From Flabesymbios commensalis (lineage: Eukaryota > Annelida > Polychaeta > Terebellida > Flabelligeridae), in contig OZ024909.1 in the NCBI GenBank assembly GCA_964017125.1, positions 78,250,717 to 78,314,716 of the forward strand: a stretch of DNA of 64,000 nt, in the 5' to 3' direction. Under the pieces are notes generated by a model. That model was given only the letters and a program-made list of their open reading frames with translations. It searched no databases and was not told the origin of the DNA. How positions within the stretch are numbered: the stretch's first letter is position 1; each line of letters begins with the position of its first letter. Position numbers and translations under genes: made by a program. Of this stretch, positions 12,216 to 25,100 are shown piece after piece.

Positions 12216-12619
12216 GTTTTCTTAAAGCTTAGTGATCCAGCTGCTTTGAAATTGAATTTAAAAAATAAAAAACAAATGGCCACAAAAATTAAATCTTTCA
12301 TCATTCATACTTACATATATCCAAGCGTAGGAGTCACTACAGCCCTGATGGCTCCCAGTGTAAGGTAAAAGCAATATAATTATTCAATTAAACAAAATCT
12401 TTCATGAGTCGGAGCTAACAAAAATAGAACAGTATGACTGGAAAAAATACTAATAAAAAAATAAATAATAATAATAATAAAAATAATAATAAAAAAAATA
12501 TAAAAAGACAATAGATACAAGGTCAGTTACAACAGGACTTGACCAGTTGTTACAGGCCGCAGTAATTATTGCATGCCTTATACGCCAACTACATGATTCT
12601 CTATGTCTAGCTTGATTAA
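12216..12619. other. AT-rich low-complexity spacer
   Basis: Contains an (AAT)/(AAAAT) stretch near 12460-12510. No gene was seen. Confidence 0.4.
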
Positions 12620-13128
12620 TCTAGCATCAGGACTAGTGCCGGTTGCTGAAATCAGTGATAGTAATGATGAGCAGGATGCATCCGGACTTGCGCCAGATGC
12701 AATAAACTTCGTGAAGAACCAAACATATGATTGATTATTCATTTGTTAGTTTGGCAGGACTTGCGCCAGCCGTTCTAACTTTTGCAAACATGATGGGGAG
12801 TGATTTGCCAATCGGATTTGGGCCAGTTGGTTTTTGATACAATATCCACAAGCTCATTCTTACAGATGGAATAAGTTTATTCTAGCATCAAGACTTGCGC
12901 CAGCTGCTGAAATCAGTGCTAGTAATGATGGACAGGATGCATCCGGACTTGCGCCAGATGCAATAAACTTCGTGAAGAACCAAACATTTGATTATTCATT
13001 TGTGAGTTCGGCAGGACTTGCGGCAGCTGTTCAAACTATAGAAAACATGATAGGGTGTGATTTGCCAACCCGATTTGGGCCAGTTGGTTTTTGATACAAT
13101 ATCCACAAGCTCATTCTTACAGGTGGAA
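12620..13128 (+). repeat. Tandem 261-bp duplication with coding-like text
   Basis: Two head-to-tail copies start with CTAGCATCA at 12621 and 12882. Each carries several GGACTTGCGCCAG motifs. Copy 2 is open through an 86-codon frame (12834-13094) reading SGLAPDAINFVKNQTFDY and ending FGPVGF. Copy 1 encodes the near-identical SGLAPDAINFVKNQT but is then out of frame because of a small insertion. The two copies agree well at the protein level. It may be an exon fragment of an unrecognised repetitive protein or simply a minisatellite that happens to be open. Confidence 0.6.
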
Positions 13129-13899
13129 TTAATTTGAATGGGAATGATTTATGTCCTTTTTCTTCTAAGTTAAAATTTGCTTTTTCGTCAATAACTGCGT
13201 GAGTATGAAATTATTATTATTATTTTTTTTAAATTCTTCAGATCTTGCTCTTGAATACGTAAACAACATTTTTAGTGAATACAGCAAAACTCAAGATGTG
13301 GTCCATTTCCTCATGTTCCTAATTTGCTTCAAATCCTTTTAAATCTATGTTTTGTGGTCTTTTTATGTTTTTAAAGTGTGTCTGCAATACCTAAAGTCAG
13401 CTCAAAATGAGGTCTGTATACTTCTGTGGTCAGATTTTACACTTACAGGAAATACAATTTCACTGAAATTTAAATCTAGCTAGTCAAAACACTACTCAGA
13501 CTTGCTTCATGAATTATAAATACAACAGATGTTATGATAATGTGGCCCTTATTATCTATAGTTGGAAATTTTTATTATTTGGTTATCTATTCATTACATG
13601 TAAATTTCCAATTTCAAGTTTCACTTTTGTAGACATCCTAATTTCAATTTAAAAACTCAATTTCAGACTATATAGCACTTGACCATTTAGAAATAGTGTT
13701 GTTTCTGATGCCGTAAGTAATGGTGGATTAGACAGATGAGAGGTTGGAATTCATATGTGCTCTTACGATGCATTTGTAAGTTTGTGTTGTGGGGGTCAGA
13801 CACTTCGTGTCTGTGTGCCGTTTTCATACCCTCTTCAACAACAGATAATCTTGTTTAATAATGGTATTGATAGATTTTGTCAATATTATGTAATTTGTA
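13129..13899. other. Spacer with no gene seen
   Basis: AT-rich sequence. A small hairpin CAGACACTTCGTGTCTG lies at about 13798. Nothing else was recognised. Confidence 0.4.
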
Positions 13900-14220
13900 T
13901 GTAATGATACAAGAGTCAACGTTCACATAAATATATTAATGTGAACAATTAGTAGATTGTTATTTATAGGTTTTGTTTTGTGTGAACAATTACTAGATTG
14001 GTATTGGTAGTTTTTGTTAATAATACTTTATGTAATTTATTTGTAATGATACAAGAGTCAAAGTTCACATTTAAATAGTAGATTAGATCAATTACAGACA
14101 TGTATAAATATTTATAGTAGATTAGATCAATTACAGACATGTATAAATATTCATAGTAGATTTGATCAATCAGAGACAGTAGATTAGATCAACTAGAGAC
14201 ATGTATAAATATTCACTGGT
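13900..14220. repeat. Short tandem repeats
   Basis: TAATGATACAAGAGTCAA(A/C)GTTCAC occurs twice (about 13903 and 14045). It is followed by three copies of an about 50-bp unit AGTAGATTAGATCAATTACA plus GACATGTATAAATATTCAT between about 14082 and 14218. The segment is downstream of gene A and noncoding. Confidence 0.65.
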
Positions 14221-14268
14221 TAATCCTGTTAACCGACTGTCAAGTAAATTTATACCTATTTTGGTATT

Positions 14269-14324
14269 AGGGCTTCACTCTGTTACAACCACGTTTACAT
14301 TAACAACATTTGAAGTGAAGCCCT
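14269..14324. other. 11-bp stem hairpin in the 3' region of gene A
   Basis: AGGGCTTCACT at 14269-14279 pairs perfectly with AGTGAAGCCCT at 14314-14324, leaving a 34-base loop. It lies just beyond three minus-strand AATAAA signals. It could be an RNA structure of a gene A 3' end or a degraded repeat; nothing shows which. Confidence 0.45.
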
Positions 14325-14325
14325 T

Positions 14326-14357
14326 TTTATTTGTAGTTGTTTATTTTGATGTTTATT
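14326..14357 (-). terminator. Candidate polyadenylation signals for gene A
   Basis: Three AATAAA hexamers on the minus strand (complements of TTTATT at 14352-14357, 14340-14345 and 14326-14331) lie about 760 bases after the gene A stop codon. They are the closest clustered signals I noticed downstream. In an AT-rich genome such hexamers also arise by chance. Confidence 0.35.
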
Positions 14358-15116
14358 TTTAATAAACAATTTTTCCCCTTTTATGTGTCTTTTTTTGTAT
14401 GATAAAATACAAACCTAACGATTTGTTGTATATTTCGTACATAAGAGGATTGTATATTTCGTACATAAGAGGATAAAATATTAGATATCCACGTTGAAGC
14501 CCTTGATAGTGACTTTCAACTGATATCAAGGATGTTGGTACAATTTCAATAATGTGAGATAGGCCTAGGCCCAGGTCAATTTCCCGAGACTTAAGAAAAG
14601 CAAGAAATTTTTACGAATAACCAAAAAAGCATGTAATATGTTCACATAACTCAGTAGCTACCTGATATCATATGTATTGATATAGATGAAAATTACTACT
14701 CAGTGGGCGAAAATGTGTAAAATGATCGATTTCTCAAAATCGGACAAAATAGCACCTAGGTCTTGTACATTTGTAGCCATATATTAGTAAAGCAGTGGTA
14801 GTTACCTGATCAACAGGTTGATTCTGGCCCCAGAGTAGCCCAGCTATATGAAAATAATAGTGGCTTAAATTCCGCTTCCGGGTGATACCCTACCCCCAGC
14901 CACGTCTGGTCTTTTCAAATAGTTATATGTTTCTAGGTTTTATAGGATTTATTTGCCACCCAAAGGCGCATAGTTTTTATGGGTTATTTTTGTGTGAAAG
15001 AATCCATATATGCCTACTGTGTTTTTCTGTCATACATTGCATTTGTCAAAGTCATGCTGTATAAATTATAGTCTATATTAGTTATATTTTTGAGCTGTGT
15101 AGGCTAACGTTACTGT

Positions 15117-16179
15117 TTAACTTGCAGAAAAATCTATTCTTGTAGTTTTTTCAACAGCGCTAAGAATGCCTAGCTCCTTAACTGTCACTGTGATTTCGGT
15201 TCTGCCAAAATAGAATGTCACATTTAATTTACGATCCCCACTTACAGGCGTGGCTGGTACTGGTAATCTTAGATGTCCAAGTTCACAAGCATCTTCTTCG
15301 TCGACATAAGCAGGATTTTCCGACTCGGACGAAAAAATGCGGACCCTAAGCCTGTGCTGTCCATGGTATCTGTATGTTTTTGAAATAGAACTTTCAAATT
15401 CAACCGGACTATGCTTTTTAACGAAGGAAGAAAAAACGCCCTTGCAATAGTCTTTATTGTCATGTTTTTTAAATTTACTGTCCATTCTGTGTTTGGACTC
15501 GTCAAAATTTGGATCAGTTGCAACACCATAGGTTTTACGTGCGATTCTCGTTCTAACGAAGTCTGGTCTCCAACCAAAGTGCACGGCTCCTTTAAGAACT
15601 GCAAGAGCCGGATCTTCAGGAATCAGAACCTTTACTTTGTCTCCGAACGCTTTTCTAACAGCGGGTGTTAAATATTTTGAGGTGCTGAATCCACCAACCA
15701 TAAATATATACTTAATTCCTCTTGTTTTTCTCAACACATCACTAGCACATTTCAGGATCTCGTCGACTGTAGGTTTAAATATATCACCCATCGCACCTGG
15801 TGTTATGGCCACAGAAGATTCATCTTTGTCAAATAGTAAGCCAAGTGTGTTGTTTATAAATGATTGATCAATATCAACACCTGTTGCTTCTTTATATTTT
15901 CTATATATCGGCATCGTCACACTGAATAAGTTGACATTAGATGTTGAAGATGGGGATGCGCTTCGTTTTGATTTTTCTAAACTGTGTTCTATGGTCAACC
16001 ACTGTCGTGAACTTTCAGATTGCAAAGATCGAATGAAATCGACCTTCCACAATTTTTCAAGGATTTCTTTGAACATACCATCCACGTTCGTCCCTCCAGC
16101 CGCTCCGCCTGAAGCTGCGACAACTTCCGCCACGCTACCATCCTCAGAATTTTATGAACTGTTATGTCAACTGTTCCCC
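15117..16179 (-). CDS. Gene A exon 5 (C-terminal ATPase lobe and tail)
   Basis: The acceptor CCAG lies at 16183-16180 and the stop TAA at 15119-15117. The first codons complete GGTVDITVHKIL, with a G from exon 4. In gene B the next twelve bases (to GTG GCG GAA) are present; here there are eleven, so the frame that enters from exon 4 differs from the long 338-codon frame ending IDFSAS. That long frame begins at GTG, not at an ATG, so it is not an independent start. It contains EDPALAVLKGAV and RTRIARKTYGV, well conserved with gene B. Confidence 0.85.
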
Positions 16180-19100
16180 CTGGAATTGAAGAAACATTAT
16201 ACATCGTTTATTTCACAATTAGACTATTCTGCTGTTCACCGACATCCATAGCACTCTATGTAATATGCGACTTTAATTTACCACATACTACAAGTCATCT
16301 TCACCCACTTACAGTCAATATTTGTGTCAGTGATTCGCGGCTGGTGGTGAATTAGTATATTTCTATAGTAAATTTAGGCATGAAGTAAATAACGGATATA
16401 AAAATTAATTTACCAGGTATATTACCAGTCGTTTAGTTTACCAGGGGTATTACTGTCTGACTAACTGACACTCACTCACTCACTCACTCACTCACTCACT
16501 CACTCACTCACTCACTCACTCACTCGGGGTATTACTAGTCTGTTTGACTAACTGAACTCACTCACTCACTCACTCACTCACTCACTCACTCACTCACTCA
16601 CTCACTCACTCACTCACTCACTCACTCACTCACTCACTCACTCACTCACTCACTCACTCACTCACTCACTCACTCACTCACTCACTCACTCACTCACTCA
16701 CCCACCCACCCACCCACTCACTCACTCACTCACTCACTCACTCACTCACTCACTCACTCACTCACTCACTCACTCACTCACTTACTCACTCACTTGCATA
16801 CTTTAGTCACACTTACCCCCGGCGCTCACACACTTACACACTTTAGTCGCACTTACCTCCGGCGTCCAGTAACATATAGACAGTCCCGGGTTCCATTTCT
16901 AGTGCATCACACTGACTTCCTTTTTCAAAATCCGTTATGTTAAGTCCTCTACAGTAGAGAGAAGCGGCTTCTGGTTCCAAAACAATAAACAGGCTGTCAG
17001 ATTCTTCTTTTTTTATCAGGCCTGCCTGCAACAAAAATATATTCACAATTGTGACTACATAAGTGTCCGTGTTGCGTCAAATGTTAGGCAGTGCCTTATC
17101 TGATGGATATTTGTAAGCCAGAAAAAACATGTCTGACACTCTTTGACTATCTGTTATACCGATGTCAGATAGCATCTTGAGAAAGAGGAGATGGCATATG
17201 GTATAAAAGGCAGCCAACAGGTCTGGGAGGACTGACATAGCCTCATTTTTCTCGAGTGACATTAGCAGATCATTAGAAACTCTCAACAGAGCTGTTTCTG
17301 TACTATAAAGAGGACTATAGGCAGATTGGTGAGAATCAATTTGATTGTTAGATGTAAGATAGTCTAGTAGTCTTTTTAGAATCCCGCGTTCAAGAACTTT
17401 GGATACAAATGGAAGATTTGAGACAGGTCAGTAATTCTTAAGAATGTTAGGATCGAGACTAGCCTTTTTAAGCAAGAGTGTGACTAGTGCTTGCTTAAAC
17501 ACTGTGGGAACTACCCCACTGGAAATTTACAAGAATTTACAAGACGTGTGATTAGAGGTACCAGCAAAGAAGCATGTCTCTTAAGTATGTCAGTCGGGAT
17601 AGGATCAATGTTACATGATTTAGTGGCTGATTTTGTTGCTTTCTGGAATATATCAAAAGAGTGAAGGGCAGAGCACGTCTGTTGAAGCAGGACTGACTGT
17701 GGCAGCAATATTATCTAGCTCATCACGAATCTTCTGAATCTTACTACTGAAGAATTGACTAAAGGTCACCATATCTACCTGGACCTGTCCTTGCATTTCA
17801 AGAAGAATGATGTTTTTTTGCTCCAGAGGTACCGGTATAATTCATATGTCTAGAATTAAAAACCGCCATGTGCAATTTGTTCACTCTTGAGCATATTTCC
17901 CCGAATATGTGGCCATTTCTGATAATTTTGTTTTAGCTCATGTTTTTTTTCATGTGTTAAAATCTACGGATGTATTTCGTTACTTTCTGCCATTGCTACA
18001 GATTTTTTGTGTTTAATCTAGAATTCAGAAGGGACTCCTAATCATGAACACGTTGCACCTGGGTGGTGTCTTCACACCCTTGATTCCCCCAATTTAGATT
18101 AGAACCATGATCAGTTAGATATTTAAACGTCACCATTGATGACTACTATGTGTGGGTTGAATGCCATCACACCTTCTAAATATTAGAAGAGCAGCATGGC
18201 GTTCACGAAATGGCGCTCAAAAAGGACAGCATGGCACAACCCAGTGGAGTCAATACAACTCGCACCTTATAATATAAGGTTCGAGTTTTATCATATAATG
18301 ATAAAGTTTCACATACATGTATTTATTATCAAACACGAAACGACAAACTCTAACTTCATAAGACACATGATAGCTGAATACACATATATATATTCATTCT
18401 TTTGTTGTACTACAGTTGCAATGAATGAATGAATGGAGTTCTAGGCCACCCTTGTACACATAAGCTAAAGTGGGTCAGGATAACATCCTGAGGATGGCGA
18501 GATGAAAGAGATGACACTGCCCTTAAGATACAATATTCGAAATTCGAGCCTTGGCAGTCTGATATGAGGTCAAGCACTCTACCTCACAGAGGCTTCCCAC
18601 AAAGCAGAATATTTACAAGTGAGCGATGAAGAAACGTTTGTTTCTTCGAAACCTGAATGCCAGGGTCGGGGACGGGCCTGTGGTCTCTGACTTTCCAGGC
18701 TGGCAGCTTTAACTAATGCACACACCAAGCCCCTTATCTGGCCTTATAGAAATGGTTTGTGTATTTCATTTTCGAAATAATGAATGTGCAGCGTCTCGAA
18801 CACAAAGCCAAAGTAGTTTTATTTTTCTGAAAGTGTATTGTAATGTTATCCCATGTTAAAGTGGGTGAATCGTTTGGGACCATCATCATATAGTTATTAC
18901 CATGAGTTGGTATATTTTCATTTGATAATAAATACTTATTACACGTGGCCTTTATAGCTGTCGCAACTACATTTGTTCTAGGGTGTCGGGTTTTCAGAGC
19001 GTGTATTGTACTAAGGCACTTACCTGCAGAGCTGCTTTTCGCATGAAGGCTTTGGCTGACTCACTCCATATAGCTGGTACTGTCAACACCCATCTTATGC

Positions 19101-22100
19101 AGTCCACATCAAGTTTCCTGGTAGGATTTTAATGCAATTCATTTTATAAACACTCATATGGAATATATATTTCAAAAGAGTAAAAAAAACCTACTGTCTA
19201 CATTTTAGGCCACCAAATATTTACCGATGGCTATAGTGGGCTATTAGACATGCATATAGTAGGCCTACTGTAGGCCACAGTGGCGGATACAGGGGGTGGT
19301 GCGAGGTTTTCCCCTATTTTGTCACCAAATGCTTTCAAAATACCCGTTTCTTCAGATCCTGGAGCCGCCCATGTAGTTTATGTATGTGTGTATATGCAAT
19401 AAAAATGTGCTCACTTTCCACTTTCCTTAAAGTGACCCATCAGATGATCTTTGATGTATTTTAGCGCCATTGCGAAAATCACTGTAGCTTCTGCAGCAAC
19501 AATTCCTCTTTTGTCCCATATCTTCATTGTTTCAGTTTTTCCCTGTGGAACAAAGAGTGTCATTTTTAGATCTTAACTCAAGTGATACCCTGGAATAACA
19601 TCCTACAATAATAGAAGGCGATGTGTGGAGGAATATATCTCAAAAAGCAAAATTCAAAATGACCTTCATATTTGTTGACGTAAACATATTAATAAAGTGT
19701 CATTTTCTAGCACTTGTGTTCAGCTTTCTCCACATTGATCCCAACAACATTGACAAATCAGAGATGGCCGCCATCTATTTCTGGAAAATCTGTTACATTT
19801 TGTATCTTTGTCAAAAATTATCGTAGAAATATGAATAAAATATTGTTTTTTCTGTGGTTATAAATCTAACGCAAATATGTCAACAGAATAGCAAAATGGC
19901 CACCACAGTTTTTTTTTCAATATATTATAAAACGTTTTGCCAGCTCTAATCGGCAAGAATTAGTAACTACCGATGTGACATATATTAACGATAGGCTGCT
20001 TGTAGTTATTAGAATATGTCTCAACTTTATTTTTTCAATAGTTTATTGTTACAGAAAAAAACAAGCGCAACGTACTGTGACGGAAAGGGTTTTATCACTG
20101 TACCAGTTTTTGTTCTGTGAGACCTTACTGTTTACTTCCTGTTAAAGCTATGCGATTAGTAGTGAAGTCCCTGTTCATGTTCGTTAATTAAAAACTCTAT
20201 AATTTTGATGTTATTAAATGCTGGATGTTTATGTATTATTTTGTTCCTTTTCATAGATTGTTTATATCGATCTAATAGGTTTTGAATAATGTATCTTAAG
20301 AGTCATAATGAACAGGACTCTTTATCACTTGTATTAGCATGTGTGATTTGGCAGCCTCATTACATCATGTGGTCTTGTGATATCGTAGTGGCGCAGTAAT
20401 ACTGATCCAGAGTTTATATAGGGATTGGCACCATTGTTTATCAGCCCTTCTTTTTCAGACCACAGACCAGTACAGACATATAGTCATGTAGATACCTGTG
20501 CAAGGCTACGACCATGTGTGATCCAACCATGTGCTTTTAACTTTACTTCAGACTTCTAAATTCTACAATCAACTGATTAGTATCAGGTATTCGTTCTGAA
20601 TAGAAAATAAATTGTCAAGACTCAAGCATTAGAAATCAAACATTCCAGGTAGGAGAATTAGCACATGGCATGGTGGCTTGGTCGCTGCTACTAACACAGG
20701 CTTCTCATAGGTTATATCTCTTCTAAATTAAAAGTGTCTGTATTTAAATAATATTTAATAATTGATTCTTTTCTCCGATAATTTCAGTGATACTGTTGAT
20801 ATCAGATTTATGTCCATGTAACAATATAATGACTATGACTCTAGAATGACCAGACTGTCATACAGAGTGACAATCTAGCAGTCACCTGGTAATTTATATT
20901 CTTACACTCAGGTTACATTATTAATCCAGATCCAGATCTTGTACCTGATTATCATTACAAGATATCACAGATCCTGACCATTCATTTTCCTTATATTCTT
21001 ATATTCAGCCCATATTAGTCAGTGTAATCTGGGGAAAGAATAGGCCTTTTGGGAAAAGTACAGGTAATAGTATTATATTTATTTTATTTTACTTTATAGT
21101 TTTTCAAGTTCAATTCTTAAGATTGCCTTTATTGGTGATGAATGTTTGTCTGTTATAGTCAGCGTTAGTGGTGCCTAGGTCTAGAAGGCTATGTGATCGG
21201 TTGTTTTTAAAGGATAGACAGTGGTGCCTAAATCTAGGAGATTAGGTGATCGGGAGTTCTAATTAGGTGCTCAGTGGAGTCCCGGTTATGGTCTAGATGT
21301 AGATGGTACCTAATTGGGATCAGCTAGTGTCAAAGACGGAAGCCGGGTTGGTCGGTGTGACCCGTTAGTGAACTAGTGTAAGGATCTGTGGGGCCGGGAC
21401 ATTACTTGGCTAATAAACTCATTAACTGTTCTATGCCTATTATCCCCTGTAGTCCAGAGGAGGGTTAACTGGCACAATGTAATCCTTATTGCACCACCAG
21501 GTATACAAATACCCCTGTGGCCATGCACTGTCACTAGCGATAGATTGCTAGTGACAGCATTTAATTATCCGGTCTTTTAATAAATAAGCTTGTAAGTGTA
21601 GGGCTTCTCACCAATAGGGGATTGGTGGGACCAGCCCCAACTCACTTCACTTCAGTCTCCATTCCCGTCGGGGCGACGGAGTCTGGTAGCCATCTTGAAA
21701 TGTTTTTAACTTGAAATTATTTAAATAGTAAAACGTTTGAGTTGCAGGCCTATTGGCTACTGGGCAGTACTCGAACGGTTATTGACATGGTATGCATTTG
21801 AAACATACCAACTATTTTGGTTGTCGCGTTCTGCGTGGAGAACTGTGTGCACAGTTATCTAGACCAATGAATAAGTCTTAGTACATGCTGAATCTGAATT
21901 TTTTTGAGAAATGTCCATGCTATGTCACATAATGCAGAACACAGGGGTTGCTGAAATGTCGAAAAATCGCTGTTGCAGGAATTGCGTTTATATAGCTTTC
22001 TATATTATTTTAACATATAAATTGTGAAAACTGTAGGTCACAGAATGTATACAGAATGCCAGAATAAAAGCTAAGTTGCTACTCTAAGCTATGATACTAT

Positions 22101-25100
22101 AGTATTTTCTTGTAAATCGACCTGTGTGGAAATGCTTTCCGCGCAAGTCGAAAAACCAAAATGGTCGCGAAAGCACAACTGTCAAGTCATAATCCTGTGA
22201 ATTAATTAACGATTAAAACTTGCCTATCATAAGAAAGTTTCATTTTCCTAACGATAGGTCTAATGCGACTGTATATTTATCCAGGCTACAGCTCGACTTG
22301 ATTTTGAAATTATTTTATTTTCAATTCTTGACTGACAGTAGTCTATAAAGACCATATAGTATAACTTCGCCAATGAATATTTTCCATAATGAACACCCAA
22401 ATTTTTTTTTTTATAAAATGTCCATCATGAAAATCATTCACTGTGATGTTGAAATCGCTCGCTCGCTTCGGTTCGCAGTATTACACGTGGATCTGTGCCC
22501 GTCGGTTTATGTTGTTCGGGGGTGAGGGTTTTGTGTGCTTTGTGTGTGCGGCGGCTTGCTGATCTCACCGAGTGAGTGATGTGCGCACCGATTATAGCAG
22601 CCGGCCGTGAGTGACGTACATGATCTTTATCATGTAGGCTTGTGTGTCAGCATTTGATAGCGCGTCGCTGATAATCGAGTGTCGTGTGCGGTGGGGCCGC
22701 CATCTTCAACTCATTAGCATATTCATAACTAGATTCCGCGTCGGCTTAGGCGCGAGACGTAGTCTAGTAGCTACTGACCGCCAGAGGGCAGGTCAGCGCG
22801 AAAATATGTAAAAGTAGAAATATTAAATTTATAATCGAAACTATTACACAATGTGTAATATAATCTAGACGTCAATTTGACGCTAAAATGCGTTTAGTCT
22901 CACTTTGAGAGAGAGCTATGTTTGAAAAGAAATGTCTAGATAATTTTCCAGACAACGCGTGGCCTAAATATGTAGGCGGGGTTTATCAATCACGCCACCG
23001 ATTCAAGATGGCGGCTTAATTTATGCTAATTATGTCGAGTTGAAAGCGTGGGGGGATCCTCGCAATGAATGCCGGTATGGCGGGTTGGAGCGCGGCTATC
23101 GATAGCCAATGGAGCTAAGATTAGGGATACCGCAGCTAAATGGCTGCCTCACCAATACATAGTAAAATATTTCTCCTGCCGCTGAAATTAAAATATGATT
23201 GTAAATGACAGAATGTTGACCTACGGTCCTAATAATGATGTTTTAATAGACCAAATAAGACCTTCTATTCACATACATTTCAGGCGAACAATTTTAAGTG
23301 GACCTAGGTCTATTGAAAGTTCTCTGGGTCGAGGCGATATTTTGTTTGAAAATTTTACTTTTCTAATTTTTTGACAAGACACCTAATTGCATTTCTTGAA
23401 AAAGGCCGTAAAATTCGAATCACCCAATTATGGTGTATTACGATTTAAAATGAATTTTAAAAATATTCGCCTCCCAATCGCCTACAGTGACGTAAGTAGG
23501 AGAGAAATATTCCAAAATTCTCACTTGATATGGATGAATCGAGAAGGTTCTAATTTAGTGTCGAGCAAAACACGACGTGTCCGCCATCTTGAAAAAATGG
23601 ATCGCATGTGGTTATCAATTAAAATTATTAAAATTCGCGCTGTTTTGCAGCGGAAACGCGCGTGCCTCTCTCCGGATAACCTTCCTAGCTAATCCTTACT
23701 GGCATATTTGATTATGACCTACAATTTTCACGTACCTTGGGAAAAATTAAGTGTCATTTTTCCGAAAAATCCCCTAAATTTTATAAAAAAACTATCCTTG
23801 AAACCAGTGGTTTTGCGTCAAGCAAACTGCTGTAGTCACCAGTGTAAGTATTGGTGACGATCGTCCAAATCAGAAAGGTGCGTGTCGATCAAACGTTGGG
23901 GGCATCAATGTATGTGTAGGGCTTCTCACCAATAGGGGATTGGTGGGACCAGCCCCAACTCACTTCACTTCAGTCTCCATTCCCGTCGGGGCGACAGAAC
24001 ACAAATAACTCCGTTAATTCATCTTTCAGTTTATTCTTATTTATTTAGTCTAGACGTTGTAACAACTTAGTGCACACATCTCCATGCGGAACGCGACAAC
24101 CTAGCCAGCGGCTTGGCGCTTGAGTCTAGCGCCACGTCCTCTCGACTCGGCAGCCTGGGAGTAAGTGGTACGCGTCGCTTGATGCCGCGCGATTCGAAAT
24201 TGAGGCTGGGCGGCTACTGCCTTCTGTCGAAGGTCGGAAACGCCCGAACCAGCCCGAATGGTGAGACGAACGGTGAGACGCGGGTTCCCACAAGCTTTCA
24301 TATGTTGTAGCATCAACAGGGATCTGTAAAAGCATATCTCTGTTGCTGCAAAGTCACCAGCTGTAAAGTGACTTATCACTTATGAATACTGTGTCATACT
24401 GTGTATATATGTCAGAGTGATTTTATCAACTTGGAGACAGAGTCTCCAAGTTTTTAGTTTGACTTTCAAGACAAACGTCTGTCGTTAACTTCCGCTTTAT
24501 ATCTGTTCTGCCTGTGCAAAGTCAAAAGGCATTATCTGCTCCCAGGTAAACTAGGCATTTACTGCTTCTTAACTGGCTCCTCTTGCCATGGCGCTACCAA
24601 AAGGTCGTATTTGCTAACTTGTAAATCAAGTATATACTTCCTTTACGCTGATGTCACTGCCTCCTTCTTGTTAGTAACAGCGGGCGGGGGCCCTAGGGTA
24701 GTGGTTAGCACCGCTGCCTTTCACGCCAGAGTCCGGGGTTTGGTTCCCGGTCTCGGCGGTTTGAAAGAAACAAAATTGTTTCTTCCCCATCCACGTGTGA
24801 AAGTTAGTATTGTGGGGAGCCTCCGTGACCGAGAGGTAGCGTGCTCGGCCTCAGACCGCCAGGGCTCGAATTTCGAATCCTGTGTCTGGAGGACAGTGTC
24901 ATCTCAATCATCTCACCATCCTCAGGAGGTTCTCCTGGCCCAGTTTAGCCTATATGTGCACAAAGGTGGCCTAAAGCCCGATTCATTTCATTTGTTAGTA
25001 ACAGCATGTTCAATAGACAGTATCTGCACACTTGTGAAATAAGCAGATACTTGGTTTTGCTGTGAGCAGAAGCGTTCTATGTCATGCTTGTTCTAGGCGG

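Noticed and set aside
15931-16251. 106-codon plus frame
   Set aside because: Antisense shadow of gene A exon 5.
24101-24379. Overlapping frames of 65-92 codons on both strands
   Set aside because: A GC-richer patch opens several frames at once; none shows a motif, start context or splice partner.
24700-24770. A free-standing tRNA gene
   Set aside because: The A and B boxes belong to a SINE: the same text occurs with a shared body at 31855-32161 and is bounded by a target duplication.
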